This document shows, piece after piece, positions 32,483 through 47,111 of a stretch of 64,000 nucleotides of DNA. The position numbers and the translations under genes are program-made. The notes beneath the pieces were generated by a model. The model made no database searches. It saw only the letters and a list, made by a program, of their open reading frames with translations, and was not told the origin of the DNA. This DNA comes from Apostichopus japonicus. Lineage: Eukaryota > Echinodermata > Holothuroidea > Aspidochirotida > Stichopodidae. How positions within the stretch are numbered: position 1 is the stretch's first letter; each line of letters begins with the position of its first letter. The DNA is taken from assembly GCF_037975245.1 (NCBI RefSeq), contig NC_092569.1, positions 16,538,001 through 16,602,000 on the forward strand, written 5' to 3'.

Positions 32483-32488
32483 TTTATT
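32483..32488 (-). promoter_or_regulatory. Candidate poly(A) signal of gene C
   Basis: AATAAA on the minus strand, about 156 nt past the gene C stop, at the same place as the gene A signal. Confidence 0.45.
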
Positions 32489-32643
32489 CAAAAAATATTA
32501 TCAAGAAGCAGTTATCGGTTTTGACAGAGAGATATATTTAAAGTTGTTCGTCAAGTTAAATTTTCGTTCATTGTATTACAAAGTTGTAAGTTCATTTTTC
32601 TAGAAGCACTCATTGATTGATGTTGCTGTCTGCGGCTGATGTA

Positions 32644-35600
32644 TCACACTGGACGTATCTTCATTTCTGCGTATTTTATGTTGTAATTACTTCCTGGAAG
32701 ACTATACCAGTGGATGCTTTTGTAATTAGTACTTCCGGATGAGTAAAGTCCGTTGAGATTGACATTATAGTTATAAGTCTTGTACCACCACGCTCCATGA
32801 TAATTCTGGGCCAGGTTATAACTACTATGTAGGTCGTTGTCACTGTCGAATGTAGTAAATGACATGTTCCTGTAGTAAGCCATTCTATCATTCACTGTGA
32901 AAATGAAAACACGAGATGGAGATAAAATGCATGATCATATTTAAAATAGTTTTCAGTTATTTCCACACGGCATAAATTAAGAGACGGTTCATAGTATAAT
33001 TTATGTAGAATTATTGATGAATGAAACACTGTCAAATTAAACAAACAGTTTTTTTTTTAATTTGTATTAATTCCCAAATAAATGTTGTATACACCGCTTG
33101 AAGGAATTGTTAGTGCCTTTAGATGAAACCCAAATTAATATTGATTTGCTTTATTATACTTTTGTGCTTTTTTTCCCAACATTATAAGAACACAATGATA
33201 TATTTTCATTGCAAACTGACAATTTCTTTACGATTATACTGGAACCCTTTCCAACGTCAATTAATACAAACAATAAAAACGGGACAAAATGGCTAAATTT
33301 AAACCAGTTTGTTGTCAGTATCCAATTTTCACATCACACGTTATGGATTCATTTTTACTTTATGATACACATTATGTCTATGTCAAGTATTATATCGTTG
33401 CTACGACAATGGTACCGGTATGTGGGAACCGTATATAAAATTAAATTAACCAATTATGAAGAACATTATTTTTTCATCAATGGTTTTATTTACCAAATTA
33501 TTGTATTATTGTTTGAGAAGTCTTTAAAGATTTTTACTCTGTTATTATTCTATTTTCGTTACGATTCCATTGGAACGGATATGAGGTCTTTTTAATTATT
33601 AGAGAGGGTAAAAAAAATTATGGGATGATGGGCAGATGACAAGGAAGTTGGAATAGGTTTGTTGTTATCAATTACAATGCCTTATGTCACTGTAGGTATA
33701 AGTGTTTCAACCTGAGTTCATTTAAGGTATATCTTTCAACCTGAGTTCATTTAAGGTGCGCATTGATCATGGATTCCAACCACAATTTCACCTGACCAGC
33801 TCTCTTCCGATTTGATAACAAACAGTGTTCTAATTGAATAAAAATAGTCAGTAATTGTCTATGACCGCCGGCTGTCTACGCTTTAGCTCCCAATTTATCG
33901 TTTATCACATGTAAGTAAACTTTATTAAATCTCACATTCGAACATAATAAATAAACCAAATATAATTCATATTTATGGATATATTAAAACAGTATGTTCA
34001 GACTGACAGCGTTGACGTGTTGGATTCTTCCGGTGTTTTTTTTTATAACAACAGAAGTATAGTATAACGGCCATTGCCCGGGAGGTTTGCAGTGTATCGT
34101 TGCAGATTTATGCAATGTTATTATAGACATGTAAATGAGTTCATCATCATAGATATCGTTTTTGAGATGATCATTTCTAAAAGTCTGCGCATATGCTACA
34201 TATTTGATGAATGATTACAATCACTAATGAACTGACAAATTTAAATACACGGGTTATTTTGACGACAAATGTTACAAAGGGAGGTAACGTATCAAGGTAG
34301 TAATGCATAATTTGGTAGAGGCGTTCATAATTTCCTTGCTAATATTTAGTCCTTTGTAAGGTATTGATGGTGACAAGCAAAATCCACGAGGTTTTATATT
34401 TACGTACCTGTAGTGCTGGAGCTATCGTAGTCTCCGAGGCCAACTAAACGATACTTAGTCTCTTCATCGCTGATCCTAAACAGGTCGTACTTCGCAAAAT
34501 AGGGATCTCCGTTCACGTTGTTTAAATCAATGCGAAGCATGTAATCCTTTTGGTTAGTTAAGAGCGATATTTTATCGTTGCCAAGCCAAAATTCCTTATT
34601 TAGGAAACCAAAGCCATCTCGGTACTCATCCCAGTCTCTGTAAAATTCTACGGAACCATCGACCCGGCGTTGGAAGACCTGGTTTAGTTTTAAAACAAAA
34701 ACATGTCATATTTGGGTTAAAAATAAAGAACAATGTGAACGATTTACGTTTGAGGGGTATGATGTATTAGCCTTAGTGTAGTTAGTGTTTAATGGTGCGT
34801 CTAACGTTGAACAGATACGGTAACCCTTGCACCATTTAGATTCTTCTTTTCAAATGGAATACATTGGTATCATATCATTTTTGCCCATATTGCGAACAGT
34901 AATATGGCTATAGAAACATTTTGAGGCACCAAAAAACTTTACACTATAAGAGAAAACAATCATACTTAGGATTATTAAGGTTACTCGTGAAGTTATTTTA
35001 AGCGTTATTAGAAACAATATCTAATACAGTAAATTTGACACTAAGTAACGTTTTCCTGAGAATTAAATCAAATTGAAAGGTATGAATAAAGAATGCAGCC
35101 CTTGTCGAACGAATAAGCACCTGTAACACAGAAAATCTGTATAATGGAATCGCTTTTTACTGACCCAATGAAGTATAAAATATCAAAACACTGCAGCAGG
35201 CACGCTAAGGAGATATGAATTAAGGCTAATATTATTTTATGTTCTTACCGTCCAGCCTCCTCCGTCAATTGAGTTATTACAGTAAACTTGAAAAGGTTCA
35301 TTGGCTCCATCTGGCTTAATCAGATAAATTCCAGATTCAGAGGAACTCCCTTCACATTGGTCGTAAACTTCTTTACAATCTCGAGGATATTCTGGCACTT
35401 GGTAGAAAAAGTAGGAAGAGTCTGTAGAAATGAAAGAAAAACTTTTAAGTGAACTACCGAACTCAATGTCCCGTTTACCTAACTCTCGATTAAGGTGAAA
35501 ATCACCGTTTGAAAAACAAATGTTTGTCAAATATTATAAATAAATCTTACATACATTTTTTTGCTTGAAAGAACACCATTGAAGTACACATTGTAAAATC

Positions 35601-38600
35601 GCAAAAAGAAACAACAAAAAAACAGAATAATAATTAATGAAGTAACAGAATAACAAGCAAGTCCTGATAAGTTCTGGTAACTATTTTGTTAATTATAAAG
35701 GACAAATGTTGGCCCCCTTTTCACCGCCGCGACAAACATTAAAACAATTTCATTAATATTTTGTACTTTTCAGCCAGTGTTAAAAGCGTGCTGCTTTTCG
35801 ATTTTTCGATATTTTTTATAATTTTTATTTGACCAAATTACAAAATCCAGAGTACGCCTTTCTGTGAAGTAAGAATTATGAATAATGGTGGTAGGTCTTA
35901 GTTTATATAAAATACCGCATCAAGAAACGAGAGTATAAATGCATATTAACCATATTATGTGAAGACTACAAAAGCAGAAATCACCATTTTTGTCAATTCA
36001 GATCATTAATATGACTGATTAATTACGTTCCCGTATTACTGTTTTTGATGATAGCAATATTTTTTACAAACGGAATTGAATATTAATTGAGATAAATACA
36101 ATAAATGTATTTATTCACCAATGGGTATCTCCATAATAACAGTTTCCTAAAGGCATGAAATCCAAATTAATAATGTAAATTAAGTTTCATTCAAACAGAA
36201 ATTTTAAATGAAGTAAACTAAATTAAAAAATCAATTCTAGTAGCTATGTTTGTTTAAGATTAATCGACAAATGTTGGCCTTCTTTAGACCACCGCGAAAA
36301 ACGTTAAAAGGCTCTCAGTTTTGCTTACTATAAGTTGTTTTCAGCCAGCTTTAAAAGCTGGTTAGTTTTCGTTTTACAGTAGTGTTTGTAACCAAATTAA
36401 ACAATCCACAATACGTCTTTATGTAAAGAAAGTATTTAATAAATATTAACAACTCGATGATGATATAAGGTAGTAGGTATTGGTACATATTTAATAACCA
36501 CATCACGAATCGGAAGTATAACAGCATATTAAACTAATGTATGTAAAACAAAGATGAAATCACAATAATTATCTATCAAAATCAATGATATAAATAACTT
36601 ATTTAGTTAGATGAATCCTATATATCGATGGGTACCTCTAAATTAAAAAAAAAACATGAAAATTACATTCATACTTGCAATGTCCATTTTAGAACGTGTA
36701 GATTTTTTCTTTGTTAAAGATTCATGTAAAAGTTCATTGAAATAGTAAACACAAAATGAATAAGAATGACACATTTTCTTACCTCCAGTGCTTCTTTTGT
36801 TCCTGCCAGAATTTTCCCGTCCAACATTCTAAAATGGAGATATGAAAATTGAAACATCAAAGTCAACAAATTCACTAAAAGGACATTCCGATAGGCAGGA
36901 GGGACTCGTTTGTAAAGGGTACTTACCGCCGAATTCAATTAAGTTCCAAAGCATTTTTAAGTTGCTGTTAATCTTTGGTTAAAGTTTAATGTAGTGAAAT
37001 CAAGGATCATTAACTATGTCACCATTGGGTCATCTTAATCATTTCACTGATAGAGAAGCAGTTACTTTGACCTATCGTGTGACAAGGTTTCGGTAATATT
37101 CGTATAAAATATCTTTCTCTTTTACTCAGATATTTAGCTTCTTTGTAGGAAACATTACGGGAAATCAAGAGACACTATTCCAACACTCTATCCCAACACA
37201 GTATAACTATTCAGTTCATAACGTATATAGAACTTTCGTTAAGCCGTGACATATTTTAATGAACACAAAATGTGTTTCTATTTGATAGTGTATTGTCGTT
37301 CTGTTTACTTCTTGGCATACATGTTTGAAGAAACTTTTCAAATTATTTTTGAAACTATTAAGATGACAGAATGACTGAAGAAACAAGTTACACACTCATT
37401 GCTATTGTTGTCCTGTTTCCCGCCCTTATATTGAATAACCTAGATGAAACAATAATATGTGGCGATGAATTTTCGCGACATGAAGTGAGAAAGTAATATG
37501 ATTCGTTCTGGACGTTCACAATTTTCATAAATATATCTCATATTAATGGTCATGTTGTGTTTGTGTAGTAAAGGGAAATACGACTATAGTAGTGCTTACT
37601 TGAATTTATTATCGTTTAATTAGAAATTAAGGATTGATGAAAATATTGCGAATTGACTTTCATGTACATACAAATGCGTCTCGAATTATCCTGGTTAAAT
37701 AAGTCGCTTTCGTATCTCTGAGCCATTTCTGCATTTTGTCATGTCACCTTGTTCTTTTATTATTATTTTTTTCAGAATAAGCTGAATGAATAGCCCAGCT
37801 TCAACTTGAAACATAATTTACATTGATAAGAAAGTTTAGAGATTTATCTAAAATAGTACTAAGTACGGAAGGTACTCTCACCGTTTCTTCCCTTCAATGT
37901 TATGTTTGCTTAGTAAGTTCTACCAGTTTGACCTTATGGCACATATGATGTATTTGTTAGTAATAATCTAGAATACTTATTAAAAATTCCTTCATAAACT
38001 TATACATCATATTTTAATTTGCTACAATTAAAGCTATATGGAATGCATCATATTAATCAATGTTGTGTTTGAGAAATTGGTAAACTTCAACGCACTGATC
38101 TTGACAACATTTTATCATCAATTGTGATTTCGATTTCTGTATTGTTCAAAAATTGAAATGGACTCCTTACTGCCCACTCCATTTTTTTCAAATGTTTCCA
38201 AAGATAAATCCTTTTTGACTCTTTTATATAAAAATGATTCCTTAACATAAACTAGCAGCGTTTCTCCATTAGAATCACTAATACAAATCCTAATCTAATC
38301 TAATAAATCTTGGAAAGACATATTTATTTGAGAGATATTTTACAGGCCTTTATGACTACATACGATGCAACAATGTTATTAAGCCTATACGCTAATATGC
38401 TATTTTAATCAGTCTCATTCATAACAAATTGTTCAGTTTTCCTTTGAAGTAATACGGCGTACTTTTGACGTTCGTATTAAACACTACATCAGATTAAGTC
38501 AATAAGTGATTCTTGTCATTTGTTTAAATTGTTATTACAATATTTTGATATTCCATCGCTATGTCTTCGATGTCATGCCAAGGAAAACATGCTCTAAGAA

Positions 38601-40981
38601 CACGGAAGAGAAAATTGTATTCTTTCTTTTTACGTTAAAATATGAGTCTCTCGGTAGAATAAATAAACTTCAGTAGTGCGTATCCCGATTAGATATTTAC
38701 AATGTTGTTAAATTTCGTTATTTAGTTTTATTTACAGAGTTAAAAAAGCCGAAGCAACTTTATTTTCTCCTTGTTATGTTGGTCTGTGTTGATGGTAGGT
38801 TTAAGTAATGAAATATATGACTAAAGTAATTTAAAGTTATTGTTTAATATTATGTACTCGTACTTGGTAGATTCACATCGAATATAATCGATTCAATATT
38901 TACATCAAGTGTTTGTGATTTATGAGTAGAATTTATGAGTTTAAGGCATCGTTCCACAATATCTAATATGAATATAAAGACGTTTTAAGTTTGATTGATT
39001 GCTCTGAGTTTCTGTACAGTACACTACCTCCTATAATTCACCTTCGTTCAGATGAAATGTCAAATATAAATAATTAAACTATGTTTTTTTTAATGATTTT
39101 AAGGCATCATCCCACAAGATCTAATTTGAATATAAGAGACGTTTAAAGTTTGATTGATTGCTCTGAGTTTCTGTACAGTACACTACATCTGATAATTCGC
39201 CTTCGTTCAGATGAAATGTCAAATATGAATGTTTAAACTATGTTTGTGCTATAATATTGAAAGACTAGATTCGGCAGCAAAGTGTCAAGAGCGTTAACAT
39301 TTGATTAAATTAATAATTTATTGCTTTCCTAAGTAATTCACAGTTATTTGTAGACTGACATATAAGTATCAAGTATTTATCTAATTTTGATTTACTTTCA
39401 TCGATTTCTTAATCAGGTAAGTTGTTATTTTGAAAGGTCTAATTGAAATCACGATTGTCCAATGTATATATTTCCTGGCTCAAAGAAGGAAAATGCTCAC
39501 CCAAGAATATCAGCAATTAAATGTTAAGAACTGATTACTGGTAAAAGCAAAATTTATCATAACATCTACGCACTATTTGCTACCAAATTTTGTCCAACAA
39601 AATATATAGTACATATCCAATGAATTGGGAAATTAATATTTATCTGAGAGAGATTTTAAAGGTCAATATTATTAAACACGATACAACGGTGATACGAAAC
39701 ATATACAGATATATTATAACTTCCTTAGTCTTCTGAAAATAAAATGTTTGATATTTATTTGTAGTATTACGGGGGACTTTGGCCAGACATATCAGAAGTT
39801 GATGTTGTAAGCTTGATGAAATGAAGTCGATATGTTTTTCTTTTCAAATTTTCAACTGCTATGAAAAGAAAGCCTAATAAGATTTCCTTGATGAGATGTC
39901 AAGGAAAGAACCAGCTCAAAGCACAGGAAAGAACAAACTACAATGTCGATTGATATAAACAATGAGTCTTGAGGTAGAATAAATACCTTTCTATAATAGT
40001 GGGTATCCTGAGTAGCTATTCACAAATGCCAAAATCGTTGCTTTGTTTATTTATACAATTAAACAAGTCAAGACAACTTTATTCTTGTTTGTCTACTGTT
40101 GATCTGCTTTAGTCTTAAATGTATTTAAAGGAATATAAATTTGACATTTGAAATTATTGGATCATATTTTCTAACCTACCTAATCCGTTAAAAAGAAAAT
40201 GTATAGTTTGATCGATTGCTTAAAATAGTTGCTATTATTGTTAAATGCATTAAGTTATTGGTATTGCACTGTACCATGTATCTCGCAAGTCACCTTCTTC
40301 ATGTATTTTTTTAAATATATATTTGAATTGCCAAAAATGGATAATGGAACTATGTTTGTACTAAAGGATTGAGGTACTAGCTTGGAAGCAAGTTAAAGAT
40401 AGCTAAAAGGAAAATTTTGAATTAATTCTTTGTTAAGGAATCCACAGTTATATCCTTACATATGATAATTATTTTCACGTTTTTTGTTATCGATAATTGT
40501 TATAGTTTATTTGCTATGTTGTACGATATAATTAAATACCCGTTTGAAACGTGATCGTCAATATCAATTTTAATAAAAAGAAATCTTATCGTTGTTTTAA
40601 GAACATAACTAATATGTGAACCCCTTTTCAAACCCATCTCTATTTATGATATGGTGTAATACAACTTCTTATATTTTATAGCGCAAGTGAGCATTCTAGA
40701 TTGTTTTTTAATACGTAGATTAAGTACAATATACCAATATTTTACAAACAGACAAAATCATCAATGGAACACCGACAATAATCTCAAACAGCATGGTAAA
40801 GAGAAACTTGAAAAATCATATTTAGTTTAAAAATAATTGAGCTAGAAAGTCATTGGTCACAATTAAATATTCAACTTCAACTTGAATTTGATAAAAGATA
40901 AAAGAAACTTACGGTTTCTGCCCGAAAAGCTGGAAGTTGAGAGAAGAGTCCCAAAACACAAAATGTTAGGATGAACTGCAT
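32644..40981 (-). CDS. Gene C: secreted fibrinogen-related domain protein, type I
   Basis: Coding exons are 40913-40981, 36783-36828, 35249-35421, 34408-34678 and 32644-32894, phases as in A. The product is 269 aa. The signal peptide ends AFRA, against AFQA elsewhere. RNKR is at 32-35. The calcium motif reads DSDND at 203-207. As in A there is no second-disulphide Cys (NLA at 213-215; KTYNYNV after WWY), leaving Cys54, 61 and 86. The putative tyrosine-rich loop has its minimal length of seven residues between WWY and NLNG. Residue 47 is Val rather than Glu. Intron 2 and the 3' part of intron 1 are almost identical to those of gene D, while exon 5 and the 3' flank are almost gene A-like, so this gene is mosaic in ancestry. 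Confidence 0.9.
38931..39245. repeat. Tandem duplication of about 155 bp in gene C intron 1
   Basis: Same duplicated unit as in gene B intron 1. Both copies contain GATTGATTGCTCTGAGTTTC and a GATGAAATGTCAAATAT block. Confidence 0.75.
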
Positions 40982-41118
40982 CTTGACGATTTTTTCTGGT
41001 CTTAACGATCGCAAATCTCAAGAAGGAATGAAGTAAACTTTCTGGCAGCGAAACAGTTCAACCACTTTCTGAGCTTACCCTGTGTACTATGACGTGGTTG
41101 TTGACACGTGTCACCGAA
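40982..41118 (-). promoter_or_regulatory. Gene C proximal promoter and 5' leader
   Basis: Conserved block with CAGAAAG, like gene B, and a perfect TGACACGTGTCA palindrome at 41102-41113. Confidence 0.5.
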
Positions 41119-41659
41119 GAGCTGATTAACCATTTACCTTTATACATTTGTTATAACCTGGATGATCACGTAAATAATAACACAAGCTAACAATTTTTCT
41201 ATTGTCCCTTAAAGAATAAAACTTATGACAATTACTATTAGTCCAATTTTATAGCTTTAATTGTATAGAGGTAATGCGATGTTGCTTAAATGGTCACATC
41301 AGTTACAATACATTCATATGCAATCTCAAACCAATTCAAAATATCTCTTTTGATAACACAAATTATATGGCATATATATTACATTTAGCTTTTTAACCTT
41401 TCACCTATAAGTACCTCCGTTAGTGCGAATCCTAACGTACTACTTTCAATGAACTGAATTTCGTCTCCTGTAGCTTACTATGAACAGTTAAATAATGTTA
41501 AGGAAACTGCTTTAAAGCCCCTTAAGCCGTGCCAAAAAATTCAAATATATATCTACAATCAAGAGGTTACCATTTAACAGTATCAAACCTCCATATCTAG
41601 GAAAACACGAGTTTTTTATTAATGAAATCCCACCCATGCTCTCTGCAAGTTACCATGTT

Positions 41660-42265
41660 TTTTGTGAAATTTCCCAGGATGCAACGTTTGCATGACGTCA
41701 CACATGTGCCTCGGCAGAGTTAGACTTGCCGCTATTCAGATTCTCTCGTAGAACCGCTCCACACAAAACCACGCTCGCGTACGGTATATGCTGAAACTAC
41801 TAAACTATCATTAATTTTTAAATTATTACAACGGTTGAACTGGACTTTATTATCCAGAAATCTAAAGAAAAATAACTTAGTCATCATGTAGCCATCCTGC
41901 GTTCGATTTTGAGTAATGTACACAGACGACATGTAGCCTAGGCCTAAACAGTGTATCGTCCAATGTCCACAATCGTAGTTCGAGTAACAAGTATAGTTAC
42001 TATATAACTTAGTCATAGTAACACTACTCGACATACTGTGACTGCGATCATCACTTCGTCGATGAAAAGTATCGTTCATTCGAGCAATTCGACATGACTG
42101 AGGCCCACATTATCCCATATGACTATTGCGTAGAACTGACTCCATCACCCCGACATAAGATGCGACACAAAAATAGTAATTCCAGAAGAAATTGATTGAG
42201 CCGTAGTTTAAAATTCGAAAGCAAACAATGACAATCACTGTGCGTCTGTGTTGACAGTCATCTTG
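41660..42265. promoter_or_regulatory. Conserved distal 5' block of gene C
   Basis: Counterpart of 13640-14250 with TGACGTCA at 41693-41700. The minus-strand frame 41732-42079 is the longest version of a frame that is broken in the other copies, so I do not call it a gene. Confidence 0.4.
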
Positions 42266-44770
42266 CAAAATACCAATTTACGCAAATTTATTTATAAACG
42301 ACATTGAGCGTACGTATGCATCTATCCTTCAAAATTGGTTAAATATTTTACATTTACATGAATTCTGAAGATGTTTTACACTTTTTAATAAATATCCTAA
42401 AGTCTTACAAGTTGTGTAAAAATTAGCTATGTAAATAACATTTAAGTTGGCAACGCATTTTCAGGAACTCTCTCAGGTGCATGTATGATGTCGTTAACAG
42501 CTGATTATCTGCTTCCCTCTCCTCCAATATTGAAGAAAAGGGCGGATAAGGGCAATAGCCAGTGAATTTGATTTTTTTTTTTCATTCCATGAAGTCGTAA
42601 AGGATTAACATGATAAAGGTCATTATTGTTGGGGTAAATATATATATATATACTAAAAGTATGTGAAGAGTAAATCAGGCAATATTTCTCCCCATTAAGG
42701 TTAGTTTATACAAGGAGAAGGATTTGTGATTTTATAGTGTCTTTGTGAAGTTACCCTTACTACCAACATGTTACAAAGGCAATGGAAGGGAGTTGTTGTA
42801 ATGAATGGAATTTATGACGTAGGACGACATCAATCCTATCATACATTGTACAGTATGTGTATAGTAAACCTCTGAACATCTAAGACAATATGACAGCAGT
42901 GATCAAATGGTTTCATTAATTTATTTCAGTTGGTCTTACTAAACAGTTGCCTTGAAGTTAAGACCGACACTGACTGTCTTTCCACCTTTTTAATAGTGTA
43001 ATCGTGATATCGACTTGTGTCGGCGATTCTCCTATATGACCGATGAGAATGACGGAACTTTTTATCAATTGTTGCCTGTCACAAAGACATACATACACGT
43101 GGTCTGAGCATTCAGTGGTTATAGAATACGTGTGTCGTACTGCATAGAAAGAGAAGCAATGTGATAGCCAGAGTAGATTACGTCAACAGGAAAGATAAAG
43201 GAAATCATCCCCTGTAAAATGATATCTAGCCAACAAGAATTATACAGATAAACAGGTCAAGCCCATGTAGGAGTTAGAAGTTTTAAATTTATATGCAGTC
43301 GTTCTCTGTTTGAGAAAAACCAATTTAATGTCTTTGAAGGTACCTCTACAGGTTATCAGTGCTGAATGATTCCAATTACATTAGAAGGGTGTGTTTTGGT
43401 TGGCTATGTATGTATTCAGTAAAATTCTAAATATTGATGACAATAATTCAGCCGCAGAAGAATAATTTTTCTCTTTATTCAGACAGGTTTTAGTAATTAA
43501 TAGCAATAAATACATATTGGATATTCTTCATCCTTTGTTTTTGTGTACACTGTTTGTCTAAACATAAATACATAAACCGTACTATATGAAAAAAGGAAAA
43601 GCACATAGCTGAACAAAAATTGTGCTCAAAGTTGCTATTTTTTCGTGGATAAAAGAAATGTTTAAATTTTGGCATTGCATCTTCTCCTTAACCCCCCAAA
43701 AACTTATTATAAACTGTCATTTTAAGCTAGATCTGCAAAGTAATATCGTCATAATCATATATGTATTAATTGTGAGCAATCTTGTGATTTACCTGTATCG
43801 CTAACTAGCTTTGTAACCAAAGCAGATAATGCTGATAATTATTCGCCGGTTCTATATGCGTACACCATATCGATATGAAACTTTTGTTTTTAGACATCAT
43901 ACTTCAAGATAGCTGGTTGAGGTCGCTGTATAACTGACTTGATTAAAGTCTCTGTACGTGTTTGTCAAATTTAAGCTTCGACCTTTCCAGCTTACTGCAT
44001 TTTAAGTTCAGTAAAAATGACACCGTTCTATGAAATTTTCATATCAATATTAATTATATTTCTTGAGTTATCTGACGTTAAAATGTTGAGGTGAATAAAA
44101 TTCGCCAGATTTATTAACGAGTCCGTAGATACTACAAACTTCAATCAAAATTTGCAAGCCCCGCCCAACATATCATGCGCCAATATTTTTTTTCTGTTCA
44201 CGACCGTTAGGCCTATAGGCTTATTTTACTTTCGTGACTATCCTGTCTTTGGTCCATTCTCTTGTTTCTTTCTCTCGGTCTTATCGATGTAGCTGGTGGA
44301 ATTGTGTCATTTCCTCCCATTGCAATGAATATACAAGTGTTTTTAGACGTTTCCTCAGTTGAATTGTAAAAAGTGGATGACACGCGTATAGGACTGCGTT
44401 AAAATCTTGATCGTGCCGCATGTGTAGACTATTTGTTTACATTTGTGTAACTAACATGCTGACATAGGCGTTAGCAGTGATTTTACGGTAAACCATAAGG
44501 TCAACAGAAAATACATTTCTCTCTTTTGATTGCGACAGCTTTTCTTATTAAACCCACCTGGTCGGTGTGCATTCAGAATAAGAAACATTGAATCTACTTC
44601 CGTTCGGAAGTTTGTTTCCGAAATTCATCAGCAAACACGTATTGAGACTTGAATGCACGACAACATCTAAGAAAGCCATCAACAAAATTATATATATTAA
44701 ACTATTACTGAGTTGGTAATTTATTTTTGTCTCGATGTAGCTTTTGGGTACTTCTAATATATACTTGAGC
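42266..44770. other. C-D intergenic DNA without a recognisable gene
   Basis: Up to about 43230 it matches the B-C interval. About 600 bp (roughly 43235-43835) are extra relative to that interval and look like an insertion, but I found no terminal repeats. The rest, to 44770, is unique within this window and shows no supported coding frame. Confidence 0.5.
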
Positions 44771-45100
44771 GGACGATTGTGTATGTTAATACGACCATCA
44801 TACCTTACATCATAGTTTCCTAAAAGAATAAGTGTCTAGTTCAATGATGCAGGACACAGCTAAATATACCTTTATAGTTCTTATAGGCGATTGTTAAAAA
44901 CTTTATTCTTGGACGGTAGATGTGATGAGGGGGGGGGGGGGGGGAGCGGGGTAGGTGAGTGGAGGATTGCTTAGAGGCAACACCTGTAAAATGAATCTCA
45001 ATATGAATAATATTTTCTTGTATCTTGAATATTGGACAAAATTACGCGTCATTCTCGATTACTGTGCAACTCATTGGGCGGTGAACATCAAGGTAAGGTT
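44771..45100 (+). repeat. Local duplication, copy 1
   Basis: Matches 45714-46030 over about 320 bp, sharing GTTCAATGATGCAGGACACA and CAAGGTAAGGTTT. It contains a poly-G run (44929-44944) that is reduced in the second copy. The offset is about 940 bp. Confidence 0.8.
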
Positions 45101-46228
45101 TAAATTCTTACATTTTGATACATATGGCATTCCGTATCTTACACGTTGTTTCACGGACAAGGAAGTAGAATTAAATAAGTATTCATCCTCGATAGTGATA
45201 TAAATTGGTGAATGAGATGTTTGCAACTCATGGTACATATTTTGACTTCAACATAAAAGCATTATGCTTTCTTATTCAACTTTATATGTTGTTTCAATTC
45301 AAACATAATAAAATCCTCTTGTCTTCTTGCCTGTGATCATTAACCCAATATTATGTATGGGGACGAATTGAATACTTTAGAATGGAATATGTTAATAACT
45401 TCATACTGTGAGAGAACAATGTCTTACTTTTTTTAAACATATTTTCGTGTATATGTTGAGGATTACGTTGCAAATTGGCTAGTAAAGGAAAGAATGTTGC
45501 ACTGCCATATCTAGTCGATTGAGTATTAATGATAATTCGTTTCATATATAGGACTACATGAGAAAGTAAGCAAATATTCATGGCATGTACGGAACTGTAT
45601 TGTTTGTGAGTAATTGTGCACTTCACGGAAATTAGATCTATCGTAACATTCTATCCCTGACTTCAAACAAGTAACTCGAATTTTGTGCATGGTTACAGGA
45701 CGGGCCCAACACCGAATGTGTATGTTAAGACGACCATCATACCTTACATCCTGGTTCCCTTAAAAGAATACGTGTCTAGTTCAATGATGCAGGACACAGC
45801 TAAATATACCTTTATGGTTCTTATAGGTGATTGTTAAAAACATTATTTTGGGATAGTAGATGTGGTTGGGATGGGGGATGAGTGGAGAATTGCTTAGAGG
45901 CAACACCCGTAAATGAATCTTAATGTAAATCATATTTTCTTGTATATTACATACATATTACACAAAATTCCGCGCCATTCTCGATTACTGTGAAACTCAT
46001 TAGGCGGTGAACTTCAAGGTAAGGTTTAAAGTTTGACAAACAAAAGGATTTATATAAAAACTCAAGATGGATTAGTCTGGAAATATATTCATCTTCCTGT
46101 AATATTCATCATTCAATGTTGAAATCAAAGAGATTTGTTGTTACGTTAATAGTCCAATATTTCACAAGTCTAGAGTATATGACGATGATACAATGTTGTG
46201 ATCATTCTAGTTGCTGTTTACCGATGTA
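45101..46228. repeat. Gene D 3' flank (type II) with local duplication copy 2
   Basis: The first half resembles 17100-17640 and 58500-59080. Copy 2 of the local duplication lies at 45714-46030. The end matches the B and E 3' flanks (AGTCTAGAGTATATGACGAT). No gene is seen. Confidence 0.6.
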
Positions 46229-47026
46229 TTACACTGGACGTATCTTCATTTCTGCGTATTTTATGTTGTAATTACTCCCAGGAAGATTATTCCAATAGAT
46301 GCTCTTGCAATTAGCACTACTGCCGGCTGTGTACAGTCCGTTCAGGTTAGAATAATAATTATAATTACAACAATTATTACTGTGCCACCACGCTCCGCGA
46401 CAATACTGGGCCAAGTTGTAACTACTATGACGATCATTGTCGCGGTCTAACGTCGTAAATGTCTGGTTCCTGTGATTCGCCATCCTATCATATGCTGTGA
46501 AAGGAAAACACAAATACGAGATGAAGTAGATTATAATTTGTTGACACGTTTGACTTAAATACTGGATGCATTATTATGACTTTTTTTGGATACAATTGTT
46601 AGAGATAATGAACAAGCTATACAATATAATATGTAAAAATCCTTCTAAAATGTTATCTTGATAGTTACATCGTTTTGCTCCAAAAAATACTTGTGGTAAT
46701 CAGATGTGATATCACAGCTGTCATTAATATGTCTGATTTTCTGTAAATCCCCATTTTTGGATCAATTTGTATTGACTTTGCATTCCCCCAATGTAAGTTA
46801 AATACGATAGGGTGAAAAATCAAGCAAAAGTTGTTGATATGTTTTTGTTTAGTGTACAGTAAAACTATGACATCACACTTGTTTCCATCAAATTCATTTA
46901 TTATACCAAGTCCCTAACAATTTCAGCTATTAATATATGGATAACTTTTACAATTACTGTTAAATTTAATGACAAAGCTTACAACCATATGTTTCTGTTG
47001 TCATCGGTAGTTTCATTTATATTTAC

Positions 47027-47111
<85 letters not shown>

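Larger units (their letters stand above)
29541..32643. repeat. Gene C 3' flank, duplicate of gene A 3' flank
   Basis: It opens with the GGTACTGTTATGATCTGCAG block and continues colinear with 3956-6144. It lacks the P-like element, leaving a single ATAGGATC at 29593-29600. It has an internal partial duplication: the stretch ending in poly-G at 31563-31582 is repeated with the MITE inserted, ending in poly-G at 32346-32363. No gene is seen. Confidence 0.75.

Noticed and set aside
36714-36938. Frame [15 protein letters not shown] over exon 2
   Set aside because: This is the wrong phase: it does not join the frame of exon 3, and in gene A it ends in TAG at the exon edge. The phase giving the RNKR linker joins exons 1 and 3 in all complete copies.
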